Below are positions 48,500 through 60,708 of a DNA stretch of 64,000 nucleotides, one piece after another. The DNA lies in NCBI RefSeq assembly GCF_026212465.1, contig NC_080049.1, forward strand, positions 319,960-383,959, read 5' to 3'. The notes beneath the pieces are model-generated. The model was given only the letters and a program-made list of their open reading frames with translations, had not been told where the DNA came from and ran no database searches. The position numbers and the translations under genes are program-made. Source of the stretch: Amaranthus tricolor (Eukaryota > Streptophyta > Magnoliopsida > Caryophyllales > Amaranthaceae). Position 1 is the first letter of the stretch; the number at the start of each line of letters is the position of its first letter.

Positions 48500-48745
48500 G
48501 ATAAAAAAGCCTATAAATAAAATAAGTAGACCGACCTACAAAATAAAATAAAAGGGAACAAAAAAACTAATAAAGGAAACGAGAGGAGCAAGATGGCAAA
48601 AACATAAAGAGATAATTTACGAGGACATCAGTAATCTAAAACATGGATATGACGCCTCCAACTACCCATATCCCTAGTCAGGCCCTCAGAGAGGTTTAGC
48701 TCACGCAAGTCAACTTTTATGTGCTCACGCAAGTTCTCTGTCAAT
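48500..48745 (-). mobile_element. LINE 3'-terminal remnant
   Basis: Read on the minus strand, one frame gives DLRELNLSEGLTRDMGSWRR followed by HIHVLDY and a stop. This is the typical C-terminus of plant LINE reverse transcriptases (...W..RIHV...). An A/T-rich 3' tail follows. Only the last part of the element is present. Confidence 0.5.
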
Positions 48746-49008
48746 AATAGAAAAAAGACGGAAAAATTTTTAATGACGATGTGACATGTATCTCAAATCA
48801 TTTCTTCATTAGTATATTTTATATTTTATTGATTGATTGATTTGGAGTTGGATCTTACCATCTTCTTTCAAGCTCATAAAACACGTTTAGATTTTCTTTT
48901 TAACACTCTTCATTTACCTAAGGTTAATACCCACCAAAATTATCAACTCATAGTTAAAAAAGATCACCATTGTATCAACGCTAATTTCTATTCTATTTCT
49001 CTCTTATT

Positions 49009-49010
49009 TC

Positions 49011-49062
<52 letters not shown>
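49009..49062. repeat. (AAT)n microsatellite
   Basis: About 17 AAT units. Confidence 0.9.
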
Positions 49063-49978
49063 GCAAGCTGAACCTATGCCCAGGGCTCACTAAAAAATTA
49101 ATTAATTTGTCATTAAGGGGATTTAAACTCAAACCTATTGTATGGTAGATAGAATTGTTAACCATTAAATTAGATCATAACTCATGTCATAATTACAATG
49201 TTTATTGAATTTAAACATGTATAATTGCAATAATTATAATATAGTGTGCACAATAGACATACACAAAATTTAATTAGACTTTAAGTCATTAAACTTTAGC
49301 TAATTTTCGTAGTAAATATTTTTTAATTTTTGTGAGAGTTCTTTTTCTACAATTGTAAATCTCATAAATTTATGAATTTTTTTATATTTTCAATTTGTTT
49401 CCTCTTTTATATTGTTTTGCTTATGTATTTATTTGACTAATTTCATTTGCGTTAATTTTATTATTATTGGTGTGTATACCCGATATTATAGATATATAAT
49501 TTTTTAATCTATATTTTATACTTTCTTTGTTTTTTTTTAGTTATATAATTTATATTTTTTATCATAGAATTTCAAAAGTGAAATTGAGTGATTTTATTTA
49601 CTAATATATGATGTTTATACATAGAAATAAAATATGAATTTTGATATAAAAAAACTTATATGGAGTATATTTCATAAAGTAAGAAATGATAGGAAGTAAT
49701 AGGTGCACTTTGCCCATGATTTGAAGCACTTTTCAATCATGGGACGTGTATTCTTCATTAATCCATATTCCATGAGATGTGTAAACTCTTCACAATTGGA
49801 ATGCATCATCATCCATATTTTTAGGGGTTTTGACCATTTGATGAGCATTTTGCTCACCGTTGCAACTTGCAACTGTCTCATACTAATAAAAGATAAAAAA
49901 ATTGACAGTTTTTCCCATACTTTTCTTCAAAATAATTCTTATTCCAAATAATACTAACTGCACAGTATTATAAAATTA

Positions 49979-50655
49979 TGGAAATTTCACATGGTAGCAT
50001 CCAGTTTTCATGAAATGTCAATAGCAGTACTTTCGAAAGATTTTTCACATTGTAGCATTCAGTTTATGCACTATCTAACTGCCGTAGCATTTTCCATTAA
50101 ATTCTGGTTAATTTCTGTTTAATTCATAATTTTGTAAGATTTTTTCACGTAATAGCATCCAGTTTTTGCTCTCAAATGTTTAATTATCATTTTAACTTTT
50201 AGTTCACCGATTAATTTATCACCGCTCTTAAATATTATAACAATTAAGAAGATATGTATTAGTACCTTTTGAACTTATGAAATGTACCTTTTGAGCTTAT
50301 AAAACGTGCCTTTTGAATTATTTATTAATGTTTGTAATGCACCTTTTGAACTTTATAATGTCAATAATTTGAATGAAAATAAAATTATTACAACATTTAA
50401 GGGCATTGATAAATTAATCGGTAAATTAAAAGTTAAAATGGTAAATTAAACATTTCAGAGCAAAAACTAGATGTTACCATGTGGAAAAATCTTTAAAAAT
50501 GATGAATTAAACAAGAATCAACAATAATTTAACGGAAAATGCTACGACAATTCGATAGTGCATAAACTGGATGCTACCATGTGGAAAAAATCTTACAAAA
50601 GTGCTACTACTAACATTTAATGAAAACTAAATGCTACCATGTAGAATTTTCCTAA
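49979..50655. mobile_element. Large inverted-repeat (foldback) element
   Basis: The left half has ATGGTAGCATCCAGTTTTCA, TGCACTATCTAACTGCCGTAGC and AGCATCCAGTTTTTGCTC. The right half repeats these in reverse complement and inverse order (GAGCAAAAACTAGATG, GCTACGACAATTCGATAGTGCA, TGAAAACTAAATGCTACCAT). A partial extra copy of the right end (CTACCATGTAGAATTTCCC) follows at about 50690. No coding content. Confidence 0.75.
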
Positions 50656-51460
50656 AATTTATGTAAAGAAGAAGCTAACTCTATACTACCATGTAGAATT
50701 TCCCTAAAATTTATATAATGAGGAAGTGAACTCTTGAGGTAATGCAATATGTTACCCCATAGAATGAGAAATGGTAACAAAATGAAGAGAAACAATTAGT
50801 AATAATATTGCACCAAACAATAATTTATATTAGATGGAAAAAAAAAATAATTTTCCGTTTTCAAAATCTTCATTTATTTTTCACACGGAATATATCAATT
50901 GCTCCAAAAAAATTTGGACTTCACGTCTTTAGTCCCTTCACCACCTTGCATCTTCTATGTCCTTCTTTACTTTCCAATTCTATAAATATAATTATAATTT
51001 TTTTTATTCACCAACTACAAATTAATATTTTTACTTTTCCAAAATAAATGCTATTTAAAGAGAACAAAGAAATAATAATGAGTAGATAGTAAATCTGTAT
51101 TAATATAGTACGTAAATCTATAGTTAAGAACAAATAAATATCCAAAGATGATTTTTCGATGAGATATAGAAAAAGTTAAGAACAACCAATAACAAGCTAA
51201 GAACACATGAAAATAATACTTGCACCAAATATTAGAAAATTACTCTTATTTTGTAAATGATAAGCTATAAACCAAGAACCAAGAACCAAGAACAATAACA
51301 ACAAACCAAAAACAAAAATTGATTTTACGTTGAGATCTAACAATATCCAAACAGGACAAGAAATGATCAATAAAAAATAACTCCTAAAGAACACATGAAA
51401 ATCCTAAACTTGAGTCATGCATCAGAAATCACAAACCTACTCCTTTTTTTTTTAAAAAAA

Positions 51461-51885
51461 AATTCCCTAAAATAATCCAACTTTTTCATGATTTTCCTAC
51501 AATAATCTCATCTATTGATTAACCATAAATAATCTCAACTTTAGAGTGTATTTGACTAAAGTAAACTTGGGTAACCCGATAACCTGCTATAGTCGATAAT
51601 TCACCCAAAAAAATAAATTGAAAATTAATTTAAAATTGGAGAAAATTTACATAAAAAATTCAAAATTAAAGAAAAAATTATAATTTTTTTCAAATTGTGT
51701 TTTGACATTTTTTCCGAGATTTCATTATAATTTATCTTTTTTTAAAAAAATAAAACTTGTTATAGCAAGTCATTCGGTTATCGGGTTTACTCTAGGAAAA
51801 TACCCCTTAAGTTGGGATTATTCATGATTAATCAATGGGATTATTATAGGCAAATCATAAATAGGTTGGATTATTCTAGATAATG
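51461..51885. mobile_element. Foldback MITE, same family as 18785-19226
   Basis: The left arm (AATAATCCAACTTTTTCATG, ACAATAATCTCATCTATTGA) pairs with the right arm (TCAATGGGATTATTATAGGC, AGGTTGGATTATTCTAGATA). Middle words TGGGTAACCCGATAACC and GGTTATCGGGTTTACTC are also complementary. Non-coding. Confidence 0.65.
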
Positions 51886-53330
51886 TTTTCTCACAAAGGA
51901 AAAATTTTAATGTAATTTTTTTCAACATTCCAGTTCAGAAAGGAACTACATCTATTTTTTTTAGTGTTTTTAACTTTTCTATATCTTAAAAACATGTTTA
52001 GATTTCCATCTTCATGTATGATATATTCTAAACTTCACCGACAATATGAGATGAAATTGTCACTGACATGCAAAACTCCAAATTCTTACAAATATAATGT
52101 ACATTTGTATACATGTAATGCAATATGTAATCACAAAAGTACCAACATTGGCAAGTAGGAAGTCTTATCGTAATCCTTACATTCCAATCATTTACAATCA
52201 CAAAATCCATTATGAACCATAAAATTTATTATACTGCAAACAAAACATATTGAAATATATAATGAAGGTTTTATAGGGGTCTTTGCTACGTTTGATATAT
52301 ACGAGTCCGAGGCACTTACATAAAAACTTTTCATAAATATTAATTTTCATGTATAGTGCATTGAGATTTTACACATACAGATACAATAGATCACAAGGAA
52401 AATACAGTCTTAAAGATGAAGTATGTTTAAAGATAAACAGAATTCAAAAAAATATATAGGATACAAACTTTACAATTTTTTTGATCAAACAACTTGCGTT
52501 TATTTATAAATAAGTTGAAATTTTATGATTTCATAATAAAGAGTTTCAATCCCTATATTGCTTTTAACTCCACATTTCATTAAATAGTAGTAGTATATGA
52601 AATTAGAATGACATATATGTCTAACCAAAAGACATATATTTACAATACTTTACATGAATAAATAGGAATACCTCTAAATAACCTAAAGAATTCCCCTTCC
52701 TTCAAAACAAACATTAGTAAAGAACTCCAATCTCTATCTAATTGGTTTGTAACAAATGATTGGAGCTTTTTTCTGCAATCTATAGGTAACTTCTTTCTCC
52801 AATTTCAAATCGATAACATCTATTTTCATTCGATTGTATTCTTCCTTTGCTTTCGTCAGTTTAGAACCTTTAGTTATTTACTCTTCATTTTTTCAATTTG
52901 CCTATACATACTCGTTAATTTCATGCTAAGCAAGTTAAACTTCTGTTTCAATCTACACTTTTTACTGTAAAGATTGGAGCTTTTTTGAAAACAAAAAAAT
53001 CCCATTTGTCATTGAATATTGTATATTAATCAAATCAAATATTGCAGCCTTCTTGTTCGATGAAATTACGAGATGATTAAATGAATGAATTGATCTTTTT
53101 CTTTGCACCCTTGTAACTTTGGATCGTTTGATGATACATGATTATTATTAGATGAATTTTGATGAACTAATGATTTTTATTTTCACTGCAATTATGAAGT
53201 TGACTATATTTTTAGTTGTATGAAATTGTTTATTATTGGCTGCAAACATTGATTTGGTTTCTTCTTTTCTTCTCATGTTTAGTTGCTGAATTTTTGTTGG
53301 GTAGATGCACTAACAAAAGGAGTAGAAGAG

Positions 53331-53531
53331 ATGTCGATCTGCTATCCTTCAACCCCTGGTAAGATGGCAATGACAGTGGGGTGTTTTCTTGGTGGTATTA
53401 CTTTATTTGTTGTTGGGGTTCATTATTCCTACAAGAACATTGCTCCTCAACAGGCTAGAATTAAAGCAAGGAATGATTTTGTGAAGGAGTATCTTAGGAA
53501 GAAACATGGTTTCGGTGAGAAGAAGAAATGA
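53331..53531 (+). CDS. Small single-span membrane protein of unknown function
   Basis: One exon, 66 residues, starting at the first ATG after a possible acceptor (GGGTAG, about 53304). Layout: short N-terminus with SICYPSTPGKM, one hydrophobic segment at about residues 13-31 (MAMTVGCFLGGITLFVVGV), and then a strongly basic amphipathic tail (KARNDFVKEYLRKKHG) ending in KKK. Size, composition and good coding context suggest a real gene. An organellar, perhaps mitochondrial, membrane location would fit, but I do not recognise the family. The 5' UTR may be spliced. Confidence 0.6.
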   Translation: MSICYPSTPGKMAMTVGCFLGGITLFVVGVHYSYKNIAPQQARIKARNDFVKEYLRKKHGFGEKKK

Positions 53532-55360
53532 GGCAAATATGTCTTTAGCTTGATTTTTAGTGCCTTTTCAATATTGTTACACAAGCATTAGTTGATGAAT
53601 GATAGTAGCTTTCAACAATAGATGACAAGAATCAATGAGAGAGCTTTCCGTTTGTGAACTTGTTGATTGATTGTTTAGTGGAGGTATTACTTTTTGTGTA
53701 TAATAGTTGTTCGCTAGAGCTATTGGCTAAAATTATTGGTCAGTTGGCTAACTGGATGTATTGGCTGATAAGCCAACTATTTAAGTCAGTTGTTATAGTC
53801 TTGTTTGATTGGTGGAGTGAATTATTGGGGGCCCAGCATTTCGACCACAGTTTTTGATCTAAAATGTGCCAGTTCAACTCTCTTGGCTGCACTTAACAAT
53901 GAAGCAACACCTGTATTGACATGGTTCTCTATATTGGATAGTCTTATGGGTGTTATAGAGTTAATAGAGAGGCTGGAAGTGAAAATGCTTTATCTTGCCC
54001 TTCTTAATCTGAGCTTTGGTGTGCTGAAGAACTAGATTTTCGGTAGTGCATGCAAAATTTCTGCTCTTTTTCAATGGTTTGTATATTCTGTTGATAGAAT
54101 GAACTACTTGCAAAAGTCTGACAAGATGCTTCACTGTGGATTGTGCATAGTTTTGCTTCTGATCTACCATTATTTTTGAAGTCAAGGATGAAGAAAGCAT
54201 AAGGTAATGCCTTTTATGCTGTACTAGAAAAAAGTATAAATTAAATCTTATGTATTTCTTTTGACTTGAGCAATTCTCTCGTATATCTCATTATCCCAAT
54301 GTTATTAAGTAACTCCTATCTATGCAAAATTTGGTATTAGATATATGCAACCTCGCGCTTGTAATAACTAAGCGGCTGGATTGACTGTTTATTGCAAACA
54401 TCATGTACAGCTAGAATTGATTTGATGAGTCATTTTACTATAGTCTATTTTGATAGAAAACCAAGAAGCATTAATCTTTAACTTACTAGGAATATTTGAG
54501 TAATTCTTTTGCATACAATATAATTTGCTTTACCTTTATTCATTCTTAGTAAGAAAGGTGTCTCTGTAGTCTGCACAATAACTCTCCTTGGTGTTGGTTC
54601 ATGATAATAATCCTATTTTTTTAAGTTATGTTTTAGTATTATATTTGTGTCGAAGTTGTGCCCATTGATCTGCAAGCCAAGTCTCATAATAGCCACCTTG
54701 TAGGGTATTAGTTACTCGACACCTGATATCCCTTGAATCTCCCTATTTGCGTGCTTTTGGATTCAAACCAAGAGTTGGGCTCGTACGTGAGTGTCCCCTT
54801 TTTATATTCTAACCTACAGCCTTTGTATGCGTCTCTAGCCCTGTTTATGCCTGCTACGCACACTTAAGTCGTGAAGCGCACTTGGCATACATCATTCTTG
54901 ACCATAGACAACTCACACAGCACATTCCGTGCATCTAGTTGTTTGAACGTGAATGTGACCGTTATTACCAAAAGCGCAGTCCACATTAATGATCAAAGGG
55001 ACAAACAAATGAGCAAATAAAACAAGTCTTGTATTGTCTGTCAAGCATGAAATTAAGGCTAGGCTTACTAGGGACCTAATTACTGATCTCTTGACGGAAA
55101 ATGACAAGTTGTGCGAGCAAGTAGGATTCGTTTTCAATGAGAATGAAAACTTGTAGACTAGATGCAGACCCCTAAACCATAATGAATTTAAGCATACCTA
55201 CTCCTTGTTATTTCAAATTTACAAGGGAGACTAAGAAGTGATAAGTAAAAAAGATAGTTCAAATAACCCTCACGAGGTGTGATTGTATGTATGTTAAACT
55301 CAAACATGTGAACTAATTTTTGTTAAAAACACAAATAACGTATGAAAATAACAGTTTTGA
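53532..55360. other. Intergenic region between convergent genes
   Basis: Lies between the 3' ends of the 66-residue protein gene (+) and the reductase gene (-). Part is 3' UTR of both. About 54600-55160 is less AT-rich. It holds a short plus-strand frame ending DLLTENDKLCEQVG, broken by a stop upstream, possibly a gene or transposon relic. Nothing else is identifiable. Confidence 0.45.
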
Positions 55361-58300
55361 TCATATGAAAGTTGACAACTTGATATTTTTGAAATTGATA
55401 AGGTTCGAGTCAATTAAATCATTGACTGAAGTGTATTGGTAATCCGAGTAGAGAGCAGATGCTTCTAAGTCATCTTCTTTGAGTGTAATACTCGTTTCAT
55501 CCTCTTTGATAAATATGTAATGGAGTATTGCCATTGGAATACTCTCCTTTAATGGAAGTCCTGTAGATTGTTGTACAAACACACAATTTCAGTAATATAG
55601 CAGAAACTATAATACATGTAATTTGTCATAATTTATAAATAACTAATACTTGTTCTAGGAATGTATAAAATGTAGAATTACGTTTTGAAGAATTAGTAGT
55701 ATGCAGAATCAGATGTAGTCAAAATTTTACTTACTTTGAGTGAGATTGATGAGATCATCTTCTAGCATATGAATTCTGTTAAGAGTTAATCCAGTCTTTT
55801 CCTCCCAAGAAGAAACGAAGTCTAGTTGGGATGCTATATTCCTTAAAGGCCTGCATATGATCGTTTTATTCAGTGTTCTTGAATCCATTGCTGCTCTTAT
55901 GGTGTAGGCTGCTACATCTTCTTCGTAGTTCCACACAACTGTTGCATTTAACTCGACCTCATAAACAATATGAAGCAAATTTACTGTAATTTTGTCGGGA
56001 AAATCACACTGAAAAGATTTATGTTCACGCATGTCCTAATTTTAGTGTACTTGTATGCTTGTATCTGTACCATAAGATGATAAATAAGACAGGCATACCC
56101 TTCTTTTGACCGCTACCGTAGATGGTAACTTGATGGTTGCAAATTTGATCAGGAAATAGAATGTAATGTATGAAATAACCAGCTAATACATTTGCTGAAA
56201 CGTAAGTATATGGAATTCCTGCAGCTTCAGTTGCTCTTCTTATTGTCTTCTTATTTTCTATTATTGCTTGAAATGGTGGAAGTGCTTTTGACCTATCTGC
56301 TTCACATCCAAATTCTGACGGCAGAAACCTCTGACACAAGTACAAATATTAAATATTTTTTTAAAAAAATTCCACGTGGTAACCCTGAGGTATTGGGTTT
56401 TCCACGTGGTTACCAAAACTTTTTAAAAATCCACGCGGTAACCTTGAGGTTTGCCAAATTCTTTCTCCGTGACCTTTTTACACAGAAAAAGTTCGAAAAA
56501 GTTAATTACAAAGCTTAAACCATATTGTACGCCTATTTATTTGTTTCACCAGATCAAATTGCATCAATTCCTAAATTTCCTGCAAAATATAAACTCTAAC
56601 TCTACCATCTTTCCTCCTAATTACATTTTTTTCCTCAAATTCAAATCCTATTTTTTTCAATTCTCTTCTACTATCATAATATGAAACTCATGCAATTTAA
56701 TCTGGTAAAATGAATAAATAGACGTACAACAAAGTTTAAGTTTTGTAATTAATGTTTTCAAACGTTTTCAGTATAAAAAGGTCACGAAAAATGAATTTGA
56801 TAAAACTCAGGGTTACCGCGTGGATTTATAAAAAGTTTTGATTACCACGTGGAAAATCCAATACCTCAGGGTTACCACGTGGAATTTCCCTATATTTTTT
56901 GTAGTGCAAAGTAAACTCAAAGAAGAGAAGGCCTAGAAGAGAGGCAACAAGATTAAATCGAAAATTTGAATAAAATAAGATTATTTAACAACTTAATTCA
57001 AAAAATAATCTTCGTGAAAACTTAATTCCTAAAATAAGCGTCCGTACATCCAAACCTAGCCTTCGAGTAAATCGCTGTTACTAACAGCGAAAGACAAAAA
57101 AAAAATAAAAAAAATAAAAGTCATAAGTCGTTGTTACTAACAGCGACTTAGGGAGTTGACCAGTCAACTCCTTAAGTCGCTGTTAGTAACAACGACTTAA
57201 AAAATAAGCGTCCGTACATTCAAACCTAGCTTTGGAGTAAGTTGGTGTTACTAACAGCGACTTAAAAAAAACAAATTTTTTTTAAGTCGCTGTTAGTAAC
57301 ATCGACTTACTCCAAAGCTAGGTTTGAATGTACGGACGCTTATTTTGAGAATTAAGTTTTCACGAAGCTTATTTTTGAAATTAAGTTGTTAAAACATCTT
57401 ATTTTATTCAAATTTTCGATCAAATTCAGGATAAGTTTGAAAAAAGTAGTATATGATCCAACTGAGATAAGACTATTTTCTACAATAAATTTAATTATAT
57501 GATCAAGTTGCAATTATACTTTTAATCAATATTCAAGATCGACAACATCTTTATTACAAGACTAAGATTTATACATTTATTTAACATTTTATTAAACAAA
57601 ATATCACCTCAATATTGGCTTCCTTGATGGCACTAATTATTTTGAGTTGATCAAGGTATTGAGGAACAGGCAATGTAGATATCACAATGTCAACTTGTTG
57701 AAGAATGCCTACCAACTTCACATGATCATCTAATTCTCCCTACAAAAACATTCACTACAAGTTAGAATTCTAAGATCAATGGATAGCATTGAAATGTATA
57801 CTTAATTTAAACAACAATATAGTTAAACATATTTTCGGATTTTATATTTTAAAAAGAAATAGAGAATATTCATTTTAAGTAGTGATGGATTTAAAATTCA
57901 AATAAATTGAAAGCATAATCAATACAAAAATAATACAATAGAAATTTCAAAAAGTCACAAAGCATTTATTATAATTAAAATTACAATTTTTTTTTAATAC
58001 AACCTTTATTTTCTTAAATTATGCAAAAACAACGGAATTAGACTGTGACCAGGTTGGTGGCGGTTGTGGTGGGCGTCGAGGGTGTGCAACAGTGCAAGGC
58101 GGATGGTTTCATCTATGAGTTGTACAGTGAAACTAAGAAACAAAGAAATGAGTGTGTTTGAATTGGTACATTTAAACAAAGATTAAGTACATATTGGAAA
58201 ATGTAGCCGCATTTAACCTACGTCTTGATACACAGCTAAACAAAGATTGAGTACAATAAAAATCCATTATCAATAAAGAAATTAGCATAGTGTAGTAGGT

Positions 58301-58744
58301 TGTGTCCTTACCTTATAACCAACAGGTCATGGGTTCGATAATGCAACAAGCTATCTAACTTATTTTTAAATGTAGTGCCCCCACGTGCGGATACATAAGA
58401 GCTCGTAAATCCGTCCATGATTACAAGCTCAATGGATCGCCATTAAAATTTATACTTAACTTATATTATAATATAGTTATACATATTTTCCGATTTTATT
58501 CTAAAAACAAAACGGAGAAAGCAACATGTACCTCTACAATGGTCACTCCCATTGCTTTGAAGTCTTGGATGGTCTTGAGTTTAAGTTGATTAGTAACAGC
58601 AGCTAGGTTGATAGGGCGAGTATAGGCATAGGTTTGATGTCCCATACTAACACTAACTTGAACCATGTATCTACCTACATATCCTGTGGCTCCAAATATG
58701 AGTATTTTCTTTTTCATTTTGGTATTTTCCATTTGGGTATCCAT
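55361..58744 (-). CDS. Eugenol-synthase/isoflavone-reductase-like NADPH reductase (PIP family)
   Basis: Minus-strand exons: 58744-58532, 57739-57608, 56330-56099, 55938-55735, 55560-55361; 326 residues. The protein belongs to the NmrA-like SDR group that includes isoflavone, pinoresinol-lariciresinol and phenylcoumaran reductases and eugenol/isoeugenol synthases. The NADPH-binding loop is GATGYVG (18-24). RFLPSEFG (116-123) is the family hallmark. The catalytic lysine is expected in ENKKTIRR (140-147). PYTYVSAN, YGSGQKKVVWNYEED and the C-terminal DDLEAS(A)LY are closest in my memory to eugenol synthases, which make eugenol or isoeugenol from coniferyl esters in the cytosol. Substrate cannot be settled from sequence alone. 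Start: first ATG of the frame; Met10 is an alternative. Introns 1 and 2 are large, and intron 2 contains two hairpin elements. Confidence 0.9.
56361..56893. mobile_element. Inverted-repeat element in intron 2 of the reductase gene
   Basis: The left arm (TCCACGTGGTAACCCTGAGG, CCACGTGGTTACCAAAACTT, CCACGCGGTAACC) and right arm (GGTTACCGCGTGG, AAGTTTTGATTACCACGTGG, CCTCAGGGTTACCACGTGGA) are complementary over about 120 bp. Non-coding. The CACGTGG words recur within each arm. Confidence 0.75.
56951..57420. mobile_element. Hairpin element with AGTCGC/GCGACT-bracketed palindromes
   Basis: Outer arms of about 135 bp (56951-57089 and 57285-57420) are near-perfect inverted repeats: TCGAAAATTTGAATAAAATA, CTTAATT, AATAAGCGTCCGTACAT, AAACCTAGC. 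The interior repeats the inner arm again (57200-57264). Five copies of a short palindrome occur in all, at about 57070, 57125, 57174, 57239 and 57285, with core TGTTAGTAACA and, where intact, AGTCGC and GCGACT at its sides. No coding capacity. It lies within intron 2 of the reductase gene. Confidence 0.75.
57740..58531 (-). other. Intron 1 of the reductase gene
   Basis: 0.8-kb intron. About 58285-58410 contains GGTCATGGGTTCGATAATG, which resembles a pol III B box in a tRNA-derived SINE remnant, and 58030-58100 is a G-rich patch. No coding sequence. Confidence 0.45.
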
Positions 58745-60708
58745 AAGACCATTAAACAAGACCTAAAGTACGTCGTAAGATGATGCAACTTATGGTGTTG
58801 AAGGATAACGTGCGCAAGTTAGTGGTGCTTGTTATTTTGGTCATTTTTTCAACTATACATGTTTTTCAGATGATTTTAATCTTCAAAAAATGAACATGGA
58901 TTGGACAAGTAAGCGGCGTTACAAATATGCTCGTTTATGATCTGACATGATCTGAACCGTCAATTGTAATCGTGGACCACATTCATCATATTTTGAAAAT
59001 GGTACGACATATCATGTGACTTGCAGCATCAACTTTCGGCTTGACATACACCTACCCTTTACAACAAATTTTAGGTAAAGATAAATTAGGATTGTGACTC
59101 AACAAAGCATGCACAACTTGTGCTCATGCGGTGTGAATTGCCATTGTTTAAGATGCCAAGCACTACAAATACGAGCAATTACTCTTTGCTGTCTGTTAGG
59201 CATGTGGCTCGCTCCAGCATAGTTTACAACAGCACAACAGGATAAGATAAGAATTTTATAATTATATCTATTTATAAATATCGTTAAGATTATTATTCAT
59301 TATATTATAGAATGAAAGAAAAAATTATCTTGAATAATTGCATCTAAATTCGTTCTTCTTATTAATCTCACTTATTAATAATTCTAGAATAATTAAAATT
59401 TTAAAGTTGTTTGTTTAAAATGCACTCAAATAACAAATTTAAGAGTAAACAAAACAATAATCTCAATTTTTGTTAAAAGCAGATAATTTTGCCAAAAATA
59501 AATCAAAACTAAACTAGAAAAAAAGAATTAAAAATAAAGGGTAAGCGAAAGAAAAACGTAAACTAAAATTGTTCCCTGATTTCCATATTGCAATTTGCAA
59601 CAGCAACTTCTACTATGTGTCATTTGAGATGTCCAGCAATTTGAGATGGTGATAGAATACTTGATTGTAATTGCATATTCCTTTGTTTGAGTAGGATAGT
59701 AGTTATAAGAAAAACTTAATGTTACTTTTTTATGAAAAATATTGATATTTGCTAATAAATAAAATAACAAAAATAAATTACGTGGATAAAATTGAGAAAA
59801 TAAAAATGTATGGCTAAGATTAAGAAAATGGTAGATTATTGTTAAAAAAATAATACAAAATAAAAAGACAAAATGAAATGAGAAATAAAGCTAAATAAGT
59901 AGGATGGACAAAATAAATATGATTTAAAATAACTCACAAATAAGTCTAATCATTTGAATTATGGTCATCTATGTGAGTATGACCACTTTAATTTAATATT
60001 TTTATTTTCCTTCATTTTTGCATTCCATCTATTTTCGAATAAGATTGAATTATATTTGATATTCAATCCATTTTAAATCAATATTCCACATACATTCACA
60101 TGATACTATATACTCCTTCCGTTTTTAAATTATGTGTTGTTTTTTAAATTATTTAAATTTTGCTTAATTTGTATTAATATATTGGTTATTAATATTAGTT
60201 TTTTATATTTTTAGTTATATTAAATCAAAGATATTAAAATTAAATAAATATATTACATATATATCAAATTAAATTTAGAGGGACAAAAGAAATATTTGTG
60301 TAAATGAAAATGTAATGGAAAGAACTACCTGCAGTTTTCAGTGCACGTTGTACACAGTTTTCATGTAGTGACAAATACGTACTCCATTGTGTTGTCTGTC
60401 TGATAAGTAGTTATCAGAATATGGACTGTATGGAGGATACCAAAAAGAGTGCACGGATGATACAAAGAAAATTCTAATAATTATATTGGTAAAATTAAAA
60501 GAATAATATAAATTATGATAAAAAAAAATAAAAATATGAAAAATTAATAGGATGGACTAAAAAAAGTACAGAGAGTATCCATCCATCCCTTTAAATTTGT
60601 AGTTCAACTCATTTTACATTATTTTATTTGTAATTGCATCCACCATTTTTCTTTAATCTCTTGGATAAAATTAAATACTCTTATCCATACTCTTATAAAA
60701 GGTTATTT
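58745..60708. other. Intergenic region upstream of the reductase gene
   Basis: Should hold the promoter of the minus-strand reductase gene, though no clear TATA box was picked. About 60110-60580 has a degenerate Stowaway-like pair: TACTCCTTCCGTTTTTAAAT at the left and ATGGACTAAAAAAAGTACAG at the right. No gene is supported. Confidence 0.5.

Noticed and set aside
54913..55156. Open frames on both strands with a coiled-coil-like ending on the plus strand
   Set aside because: Stops interrupt the plus frame upstream, there are no splice partners, and I recognise no family.
57060..57310. Repeated palindromes as a CRISPR-like array
   Set aside because: There are no regular spacers, the organism is a plant, and the copies lie inside a larger inverted repeat.
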